The notes under the pieces: generated by a model
What the model was told of the DNA's origin: nothing
Seen by the model: the letters and a program-made list of their open reading frames with translations, nothing else
The model's database searches: none
Part shown: piece after piece, positions 1-5,359 of the stretch
Layout: each line of letters begins with the position of its first letter
Numbering within the stretch: the stretch's first letter is position 1
NCBI GenBank assembly: GCA_042091035.1
Contig: JBELIG010000196.1
Location: 1-6,351, forward strand
From: AM-2324 sp042091035
GTDB taxonomy: Bacteria; Bacteroidota; Bacteroidia; Chitinophagales; Saprospiraceae
Direction: 5' to 3'
DNA: 6,351 nucleotides
Program-made: the position numbers and the translations under genes

Positions 1-3
1 TTT

Positions 4-81
4 CGGGGCGTGGCGCAGTCCGGTTAGCGCACCTGGTTTGGGACCAGGGGGTCGCAGGTTCGAATCCTGCCGCCCCGACCA
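4..81 (+). tRNA. tRNA-Pro (anticodon UGG), complete with encoded CCA
   Basis: The cloverleaf folds by eye. A 7-bp acceptor stem pairs CGGGGCG (4-10) with CGCCCCG (71-77) without mismatch. The D stem is GCGC (13-16) with GCGC (27-30). The anticodon stem is CCTGG (32-36) with CCAGG (44-48), and the loop TTTGGGA places anticodon TGG at 39-41, which reads proline codons. The T arm carries GGTTCGAATCC. The C1-G72 acceptor pair (4 with 77) and discriminator A at 78 are typical of bacterial tRNA-Pro. CCA is encoded at 79-81. Only three bases precede the gene, so its promoter, or an upstream tRNA in the same transcript, lies outside the window. Confidence 0.97.
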
Positions 82-113
82 AGAGGTTTGTTCTTTGAGC
101 AAACCTCTTTTTT
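82..113 (+). terminator. Rho-independent terminator of the tRNA-Pro transcript
   Basis: A perfect 9-bp inverted repeat, AGAGGTTTG (82-90) with CAAACCTCT (100-108), encloses a 9-base loop and runs directly into six T residues (108-113). The A at 81 and T at 109 could add a tenth pair. The hairpin starts at the base after the tRNA's CCA, so the 3' trailer of the precursor is essentially the terminator itself. It separates the tRNA from the following protein gene. Confidence 0.88.
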
Positions 114-114
114 A

Positions 115-145
115 TTTGATATAGCTTTATTTACCAATATTCTTC
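115..145 (+). promoter_or_regulatory. Possible Bacteroidota-type promoter for the epimerase gene
   Basis: TTTG at 115-118 is followed by a spacer of exactly 19 bases and then TATTCTTC (138-145). The Bacteroidetes sigma-A consensus is TTTG at -33 and TAnnTTTG at -7 with about 19 bases between them. The -33 element is perfect; the -7 element matches only in TA and the central TT. It lies just after the tRNA terminator and would start transcription near position 152, which suits a start codon at 194. AT-rich DNA gives such matches by chance, so this is weak. Confidence 0.3.
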
Positions 146-193
146 TTAAGTTATAGATGCAAAATTTTGACTGTCAAAATTTCAAATTCACTT

Positions 194-1207
194 ATGAAGC
201 TTCATGTTATCCCGCACCGATATGAATACCATGTACCTTTTCAGATATCGAGAGAAAAACGAACCCACCAAGAGGCTCTGCTTATAGGTTTAGAATATGA
301 AGGAATCATAGGCTGGGGTGAGCTTACCTCAAATGCTTACTATGGAGTTTCTTGCAGTGTAGCTCAAAAACAAATCCTGGAACAAAGGTCCCTGATTCAG
401 GATCTTATTCCTGACCATCCACAAAGCCTCTATCCAAGGTGGCAATCATTGTTTGGACAAAATTCATTTATTCGTTGTGCATTGGATGAAGCTAGTTGGG
501 ATCTTTATGGAAAGATTAATGAAAAATCCACTTCAGCTTTACTTGGACTTGGAGCTACCACCAAATTAACTTCATGCTTCACGTTGGGTATTGGCAATAC
601 TGCTAAGGTGTTAGAAGGTGTTATTAAGAACCCTTGGCCAATTTATAAAATTAAGATGGGAGCTTTGGTCAATGTTGATCTTTTAGAAGAACTTAGAGAG
701 CTTACCAATGCTAAGATATATATAGATGCAAATGCTGCTTGGTCGCTTGCTGACGCTATACAGATGATTCCCAAGATTATTCAGCGAGGAGTAAGTCTTA
801 TAGAGCAACCGCTTGCTGTAGAGAATAATACTAGCATGAAAGATCTTAAAGGTCGTTTTGAAATTCCTTTTATTGCTGATGAAAGCTTTAATGATGCATC
901 AGACTTGTCTTTATGCGTAGCTAATTTTGATGGAATTAATGTGAAATTACAAAAGGCAGGAGGTATAAGTCCTGCAAAAGATATTATCGATAAAGCTAAA
1001 AGGCAAGGGCTTAAAATAATGCTTGGTTGTATGACTGAATCCTCTGTTGGTTTGTCTGCCGCATCTCAGTTGGTTAGCCTTGCAGATTTCATAGATTTAG
1101 ATTCGATGCTCCTGATAAAAAATGATCCCGCAAGTGGATTGAAACTCGAATCCAACAGAATTACGTTATCCCAATTAAATGGGAATGGTGTTTATGTAGA
1201 TTTTTAA
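194..1207 (+). CDS. Dipeptide epimerase (L-Ala-D/L-Glu epimerase family, enolase superfamily)
   Basis: A 337-residue enzyme of the muconate-lactonizing subgroup of the enolase superfamily. The expected catalytic set is present: KIK at 152-154 at the end of barrel strand 2 (Lys154 is an acid/base), metal ligands Asp178 (IDAN), Glu204 (IEQP) and Asp229 (ADES), a second Lys at 251 (VKLQKAGG), GCMTESS (278-284), and the DLD motif (301-303). In dipeptide epimerases the DxD motif binds the substrate's alpha-ammonium group. The family inverts the C-terminal residue of dipeptides, classically L-Ala-D-Glu released from murein in the cytoplasm. Members in Bacteroidota can prefer other dipeptides, so the substrate is not fixed here, and no murein-recycling gene is adjacent. 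An in-frame TTG at 167 would add nine residues. I prefer ATG 194 because MKLHVIPHRYEYHVPFQISR fits the usual N-terminus of the family. Length is normal and no signal peptide is seen. Confidence 0.92.
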   Translation: MKLHVIPHRYEYHVPFQISREKRTHQEALLIGLEYEGIIGWGELTSNAYYGVSCSVAQKQILEQRSLIQDLIPDHPQSLYPRWQSLFGQNSFIRCALDEASWDLYGKINEKSTSALLGLGATTKLTSCFTLGIGNTAKVLEGVIKNPWPIYKIKMGALVNVDLLEELRELTNAKIYIDANAAWSLADAIQMIPKIIQRGVSLIEQPLAVENNTSMKDLKGRFEIPFIADESFNDASDLSLCVANFDGINVKLQKAGGISPAKDIIDKAKRQGLKIMLGCMTESSVGLSAASQLVSLADFIDLDSMLLIKNDPASGLKLESNRITLSQLNGNGVYVDF

Positions 1208-1283
1208 TTCCGCTTAAATATGTAATACCGATTGTATGGTATATATTTATATGTAATCAATTCGAAAAAATAAACTCTTACTG

Positions 1284-2207
1284 ATGTTGAATATTGTAAT
1301 AAGTCTTGTTTTCGTATATCTACTGTATAGCTTATTTGCTACTATTGTAATGGAAATTATAGCTTCTGTATTTGCATTAAGAGCAAATAATTTAAAGCGA
1401 GCATTACGGACGATGCTTACCAATGGGGAGCAAAATTATTTTGACGATATCATGGAGCAAGACTCTCTATTTAAGCAGTTATCAGGTAAGCTATCTGGCA
1501 AGAGAACACCTCCATCCTACTTGAATCCAAAGAATTTTAGCTTGATGATGTTGAATGTTCTCGAAAAGTCTTCTAATGGGCTTTCCTTAGTAGAAGATCA
1601 GATTGAGACATTACCCAATGGTGAAATGAAGGATGTCTTGAAAATGTACTTCAGCGAGGCTGAGTCTAATATTGATCGATTCAAATTAAACTTAGAGGGG
1701 TGGTTCAATGATATTATGGATAGAGCATCTGGTTGGTTTAAGCGAAGAATCCAAGTCATTCTTATAGTTGTAGGCTTTTTTATAGCTGTGGCTTTTAATG
1801 TAGACACTTTGGCTATATTTAGTCAGCTCAAAAACAGTGAAGTAGCTAGTAAGGTAGCAGAGAATGCTGCACTTTTTATTGAGAGCGAAGAGGTTTTAGC
1901 GCAAATTGGTAACAATGGAGTGATATCTGAAATATCTAAATTAAATGATCTTTCCCTAGGCTTAGGTTGGGATGGGTATTTTGTGGAAGGAGAGTCTTTA
2001 GGTCTGAAATTGTTTTTAAGTATGTTGGGTTGGTTAATCACTGCTTTGGCCATATCACTAGGCGCTCCTTTCTGGTTTGATTTACTAACTAAATTGGTGA
2101 ATATTAGAGGTACTGGTCAAACCAAAGAGATTGTTATAAATAATGAAATTCAGGGTGCTTCTTACTCAGGTAGTAAGGAAAAGAAATCACTATCAATTGA
2201 AGGATAA
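1284..2207 (+). CDS. Inner-membrane protein of unknown function, three membrane segments, coupled to pseudo-subtilisin
   Basis: 307 residues with hydrophobic segments at about 4-30, 156-178 and 241-266. Basic residues after segment 1 (R33, K38, R39, R42), just before segment 2 (KRR 153-155) and after segment 3 (K270, R275, K281) predict N-out/C-in. That gives a cytoplasmic domain of about 125 residues (31-155) and an outer loop of about 60 (179-240). I recall the local signatures, PPSYLNPKNF (76-85), WFNDIMDRASGWFKRR (140-155) and GAPFWFDLLTKLVNIRG (260-276), from a widespread uncharacterised bacterial membrane-protein family, but know no assigned function. No Shine-Dalgarno sequence precedes ATG 1284. 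The 76-base gap after the epimerase holds no clear terminator, so read-through is possible. Its stop codon TAA (2205-2207) shares its last base with the next gene's ATG, which implies translational coupling and a joint role. Confidence 0.82.
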   Translation: MLNIVISLVFVYLLYSLFATIVMEIIASVFALRANNLKRALRTMLTNGEQNYFDDIMEQDSLFKQLSGKLSGKRTPPSYLNPKNFSLMMLNVLEKSSNGLSLVEDQIETLPNGEMKDVLKMYFSEAESNIDRFKLNLEGWFNDIMDRASGWFKRRIQVILIVVGFFIAVAFNVDTLAIFSQLKNSEVASKVAENAALFIESEEVLAQIGNNGVISEISKLNDLSLGLGWDGYFVEGESLGLKLFLSMLGWLITALAISLGAPFWFDLLTKLVNIRGTGQTKEIVINNEIQGASYSGSKEKKSLSIEG

Positions 2208-3415
2208 TGAAAATCAGACTTTTAAAGGATGCTTATCTTAGAACTTCTGCAGTAAAGTTGGAGCAAAAGCCTTTCGGGGTAGTATTCAAAGGGACAGTTA
2301 TTGATGTACTTGAGGAGGCTGTTGTTGGTACTTCTCTAAAAGGTAATCCTATTTGGTATGCAGACAGGAGAGGTTGGTTTATATGGTCAGGTGCTGCGGA
2401 GGTGATTGAAAAGGAGGTTTCCTTGAGTTACTTGCCTATAGAAGATACTGCCAATATTAAATATTTGAGTGAAAAATCCTTGGAGTGGTATAACAATCAT
2501 AAAGGATTAAATTGGGCTATTATTCGTGAGCGAATTGTAGATAAAATTTGGCAAAAGAAAGATTTAACAGGAAGGGGAGTGCGTATTGCTATCCTTGACT
2601 CTGGTATAGATGTGATGCATCCTGACTTAGATCCATGCATTCAGGCCTATGGTAATTTTAGCGTGAGCAATTTTGCAACGAAGAAAGATATATTGGGCTC
2701 AGGAACAAGAATGGCATCTATTATTGCAGCTCAAGGAAGATTTAAGGTGACTGGAGTTGCACCCAGTGCCCAGCTTTATGTTGCTAAAGTAATGAATTTC
2801 GATCATCAGATCGATCCAGATTCTTTAATCTCTGCTTTGAAATGGTCCTACCAGTTGAAAGCTGATATTGTGCTTATCGGTCCAAATCTTCATAAAGATG
2901 CATTTACATCGGCACAGTTGGACGAAATGAAGCAACTGGTGTCCACATTCTCAAGTCTCGGAACGGTGTTTGTAAGCCCATCTGGAAACATACTGACTGA
3001 AGTAGATGAGCCAAGTATATTCAAGACTTTTAAGGATGTTATCATAGTAGGATCGCACACATTTGATAACACAATTCAATCCTTTACTTATTATGGTAAG
3101 GAAGTAGATACTTTTGCTCCTGGCGAACGCCTGTTGTGTGCTAAGCAGAATGGAGAAACAGGTTTTCTTAGTGGAACAAAAGCTTCTGCAGCGTTTATCA
3201 CAGGAGTACTTGCGCTAATGATTCAATTTGCGAAAGAATCTGACCTTAAGCTTGAAACTATTGAGTGGAAAAAGTTAGTAAAGGAGTGTGGTATAGCCGT
3301 AAAAGAGAGTAATAGTGAAATAAGCTCCACCAAACGCATTTTTTCAAGTGAAAAGTTATTGCAATTGGTAGAGCGAAAATTAAAAGAGAAAAATCTATTA
3401 AAGCGAGGCTCCTAA
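2207..3415 (+). CDS. SH3-like domain plus subtilisin-fold (S8) pseudopeptidase, cytoplasmic
   Basis: 402 residues. Residues 1-66 are beta-rich and resemble a bacterial SH3 domain (GTVIDVLEE, IWYADRRGWFIW). A helical linker (70-115) leads to a subtilase domain (about 116-340) that aligns along its whole length: GVRIAILDSGID with catalytic-position Asp131, TGVAPSAQLYVAKV (182-195), SALKWSYQLKADIVLIG (209-225), VFVSPSGN with the oxyanion Asn261, VGSHTFDNTIQSF (281-293), VDTFAPG (300-306) and LSGTKASAAFITG (321-333). Two of the triad residues are replaced. The HGTH motif reads SGTR, so the catalytic His is Ser165 and the second His is Arg168. GTSMA reads GTKAS, so the Ser nucleophile is Lys325. 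The reading frame is intact and otherwise conserved, so this looks like selected loss of activity, not decay. There is no signal peptide or propeptide, so it is probably cytoplasmic, unlike most secreted subtilases. Residual or altered catalysis cannot be excluded. Confidence 0.92.
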   Translation: MKIRLLKDAYLRTSAVKLEQKPFGVVFKGTVIDVLEEAVVGTSLKGNPIWYADRRGWFIWSGAAEVIEKEVSLSYLPIEDTANIKYLSEKSLEWYNNHKGLNWAIIRERIVDKIWQKKDLTGRGVRIAILDSGIDVMHPDLDPCIQAYGNFSVSNFATKKDILGSGTRMASIIAAQGRFKVTGVAPSAQLYVAKVMNFDHQIDPDSLISALKWSYQLKADIVLIGPNLHKDAFTSAQLDEMKQLVSTFSSLGTVFVSPSGNILTEVDEPSIFKTFKDVIIVGSHTFDNTIQSFTYYGKEVDTFAPGERLLCAKQNGETGFLSGTKASAAFITGVLALMIQFAKESDLKLETIEWKKLVKECGIAVKESNSEISSTKRIFSSEKLLQLVERKLKEKNLLKRGS

Positions 3416-3867
3416 TCCCTAATTGTCCTAGATAGAGTCTGAAGTCGCTGAGCTTGTTCGTCAAATGGTTTTTTTTCCAAAATCTTCTCTACAAGCTTTG
3501 AGCACTCTTGCCTGTTTCCAATTAAAAAATTGGCTTTAGCAATTGTTTTCATCGAAGGTATATCTCGAATCTGCCTTTTTGCAATGTTTTCAATACTCTT
3601 CTCAAGATCTGATTTGATCTCTTCGGCATTTGGCTCGTGTTCAATTTGACGAATTAATTTTTTAATAGATGATAGTTCAGACTGAACACCATTTAGCATC
3701 ACTATTGGATATGCAATTAGTAATATTGGAATAATAAAAATCAAAGGATGCGTCTTTCGGGCATGAGCTTGTTTATTCTTCTTCCGGATATATAAAACTG
3801 ACAGGAATATTGACAGTACAATACCAATTAGAAGTATCACAAGTTCATGTAAATATAAACTTGACAT
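3412..3867 (-). CDS. Small membrane protein with two membrane segments and a helical, TPR-like tail
   Basis: 151 residues, function not recognised. Hydrophobic segments lie at about 8-27 and 41-58. The short loop between them is strongly basic (RKKNKQAHARK, 28-38), so it should be cytoplasmic, leaving both termini outside the cytoplasm. Residues 60-100 are charged and helical, with possible short coiled coil. Residues 105-145 (MKTIAKANFLIGN, then CSKLVEKILEKKPFDEQAQRL) read like one and a half tetratricopeptide-type helical repeats: small residues in the A helix, then a -KKPFDEQA- turn. Its stop codon TAG (complement of 3412-3414) interlocks with the stop TAA (3413-3415) of the pseudopeptidase gene on the other strand. 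The start is the only good ATG and lies opposite the divergent gap. It could be an accessory to the membrane pair it faces, or simply a neighbour. Confidence 0.78.
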   Translation of the reverse strand: MSSLYLHELVILLIGIVLSIFLSVLYIRKKNKQAHARKTHPLIFIIPILLIAYPIVMLNGVQSELSSIKKLIRQIEHEPNAEEIKSDLEKSIENIAKRQIRDIPSMKTIAKANFLIGNRQECSKLVEKILEKKPFDEQAQRLQTLSRTIRD

Positions 3868-4010
3868 TTGTAATGTTTGAATAGGATAAAAAAATAAAAT
3901 TATTATAAATATATAATATAAATAACAATCTGTAGTCTTCTTTTTTATTCCAATCCTTTAAACCATACTAGACTCTTAGTTTTTCTTTATAATTTACAGG
4001 AAAAGATTCT
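3868..4010. promoter_or_regulatory. AT-rich divergent intergenic region
   Basis: 143 bases between two divergently oriented starts (the minus-strand membrane protein at 3867 and the lipoprotein at 4011), so promoters for both transcripts should lie here. The stretch around 3885-3930 is almost pure A/T. No convincing TTTG-N19-TAnnTTTG promoter stands out on either strand, and partial matches are uninformative in such composition. No hairpin terminator or riboswitch-like structure is visible. AGGA at 3998-4001, nine bases before ATG 4011, is one of the few Shine-Dalgarno-like sites in the window and supports that start. Confidence 0.45.
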
Positions 4011-4490
4011 ATGATTATGAGATTAATATTAGCATTGAGCCTTACCATATTTATATTTTCTTGTGAAACTTCTGAGCAAAAGCCAATGCAGGTCACGCAA
4101 GAGAAGCCCAATTACGATCCTAGTTTAGATTTCGAGGCTATAAAAGCTGTTATGGCAATGCAGGAAGAAGCATGGTCTAAGGGGGACTTAGAAAAATTTA
4201 TGCAAGGTTATTTAGAAAATGAAACATTGACATTTATTGGTTCTAGAGGTCTCTCATACGGTTGGAATACAACCCTTGAGAATTATAGAAAGGGTTATCC
4301 CGATCGCGCTGCGATGGGGACTTTAAGCTTTGAAGTGCTTGAATTGAAGTCCCTGTCCCCCGAATATTGCTATATGATTGGGCAATATAAATTAGTTCGA
4401 GCGGCAGAGGATCTAAGTGGGTATTTTACACTCCTTTGGCAGAAAGTTGATGGAGATTGGAAGGTTATTGCAGATCAAACTTGTGGTTAA
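4011..4490 (+). CDS. DUF4440/SnoaL-like (NTF2 fold) lipoprotein
   Basis: 159 residues. The N-terminus is a lipoprotein signal: MIMR, a hydrophobic core (5-16) and a loose lipobox I-F-S-C with lipidated Cys18, followed by a short acidic/polar linker. Residues about 40-156 match the NTF2-like DUF4440 pattern: an opening helix AIKAVMAMQEEAWSKGDLEKF (42-62), then a strand-rich cone with TFIGSRGLSYGW, a YRKGYPDRAAMGTLSF segment, and the family's usual ending FTLLWQKVDGDWKVIADQT. Such domains bind small hydrophobic ligands or act as simple hydrolases or isomerases. No catalytic set can be named here. It would sit on the periplasmic or outer-membrane side. Start: ATG 4011 has AGGA nine bases upstream; ATG 4017 is a possible alternative. 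It ends two bases before fdhD, so it is probably co-transcribed with the molybdoenzyme genes, which is not a partner I would have predicted. Confidence 0.87.
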   Translation: MIMRLILALSLTIFIFSCETSEQKPMQVTQEKPNYDPSLDFEAIKAVMAMQEEAWSKGDLEKFMQGYLENETLTFIGSRGLSYGWNTTLENYRKGYPDRAAMGTLSFEVLELKSLSPEYCYMIGQYKLVRAAEDLSGYFTLLWQKVDGDWKVIADQTCG

Positions 4491-4492
4491 TT

Positions 4493-5335
4493 ATGAATGA
4501 ACTGATTCAAAAATCTAGAATTCTAATTTACAAGGATGGTGCGCACTTAGAACAGGAAGATCTACTTGCTGTTGAGGCACCACTTGAAGTTGAAATTCGG
4601 TATTGGGACGCTGACAGGCCCATCAAGAAAGATTTAGTTTTGTTGATGCGAAGCCCCGGCAATGACGAATATCTTGTTCGTGGCTTCTTACTATCAGAGG
4701 GTATCATATCAAGTGCTCAGGATATTGAGCGTATACAATTGGTGGACAATAGACATCGATCGGAGGAAAAAGCAGATAAGGCTGTGGTTTTTATATCCAA
4801 ACTTATTCAAATAGATTCGGGAAGACTCAATAGGAATTTTATATCCAGTTCGAGTTGTGGTTTTTGTGGAAAGGATAGTATGGAGTCCTTAAACGAATCT
4901 TGTTTTATATTGCCGAATTCAGGATTTGAATTGCCAGTTGATAAAATACTGAAACTGAGGGATACCTTAGATGAGGCTCAGCGTTCCTTCGATGCCACAG
5001 GAGGTGTTCATGGGGTAGGAGTTATCAATAGGATGGGAGCAATAGAATATATTCAAGAAGATGTAGGACGACACAATGCCTTAGACAAGGTTATTGGAAT
5101 GATAGCTAAAGATTTGCAACCACCTTATTTTTCTCATGGATTGATATTCAGTGGAAGGACCAGCTATGAGATGGTACACAAGGCTTTGATGTTAGGTTTT
5201 CCTTTTGTTGTTTCAATAGGAGCACCAACGTCTTTGGCAGTGGATTTTGCAGATGAAAACGATATGACACTGATTTGCTTTTTGAAAGAAAAGCGAATGA
5301 ATATTTACTCAGGAGACCAAAGGATTGTATTTTAA
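4493..5335 (+). CDS. fdhD: Formate dehydrogenase accessory sulfurtransferase FdhD
   Basis: 280 residues, close to the E. coli FdhD length. FdhD takes sulfur from the cysteine desulfurase IscS and passes it to the bis-MGD molybdenum cofactor, which formate dehydrogenase needs for activity; it acts in the cytoplasm. The sequence shows the sulfur-carrying pair Cys122-Gly-Phe-Cys125 in SSSCGFCGK, the SPGNDEYLVRGFLLSEGII block (54-72), TGGVHGVGV (169-177), EDVGRHNALDKVIG (189-202), and SGRTSYEMVHKALMLGFP (220-237), which continues into SIGAPTSLAVDFA. An upstream in-frame ATG at 4457 would add 12 residues overlapping the lipoprotein gene. They are unlike the family, so ATG 4493 is preferred; it follows the lipoprotein stop by two bases (TAATTATG), which suggests coupled translation. 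The adjacent downstream gene encodes a likely client enzyme. Confidence 0.97.
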   Translation: MNELIQKSRILIYKDGAHLEQEDLLAVEAPLEVEIRYWDADRPIKKDLVLLMRSPGNDEYLVRGFLLSEGIISSAQDIERIQLVDNRHRSEEKADKAVVFISKLIQIDSGRLNRNFISSSSCGFCGKDSMESLNESCFILPNSGFELPVDKILKLRDTLDEAQRSFDATGGVHGVGVINRMGAIEYIQEDVGRHNALDKVIGMIAKDLQPPYFSHGLIFSGRTSYEMVHKALMLGFPFVVSIGAPTSLAVDFADENDMTLICFLKEKRMNIYSGDQRIVF

Positions 5336-5359
5336 GCCCATAAAAGAAAAAGTGCTGCG

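Noticed and set aside
4..113. tRNA-Pro as an attachment site for an integrated element
   Set aside because: No integrase gene, no repeat of the tRNA 3' end and no compositional shift are visible in the window; the next gene is an ordinary metabolic enzyme.
1225..1242. Inverted repeat ATACC/GGTAT after the epimerase gene as a terminator
   Set aside because: The stem is only 5 bp, AT-rich and has no following T-run, so it is too weak to call; it could also be chance.
1598..2053. Minus-strand open frames (1598-1807 and 1823-2053) opposite the membrane-protein gene
   Set aside because: They lie wholly antisense to a convincing coding frame, have low-complexity Ser/Lys/Pro-type translations, and show no domain or start signal.
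2681..3190. Sequencing error or pseudogene as the explanation for the lost His and Ser in the subtilase
   Set aside because: Both motifs were re-read codon by codon from the DNA and the frame is intact. Changing HGTH to SGTR and GTSMA to GTKAS needs several independent substitutions, and the surrounding fold motifs are preserved.
2890..3464. Minus-strand open frames (2890-3072 and 3258-3464) opposite the pseudopeptidase gene
   Set aside because: They are antisense shadows of the subtilase domain and of the adjacent small membrane-protein gene, with no recognisable protein features.
4457..4492. Longer fdhD start at ATG 4457
   Set aside because: The 12 extra residues are the lipoprotein's C-terminal codons read in another frame and do not resemble FdhD N-termini; ATG 4493 fits the family length.
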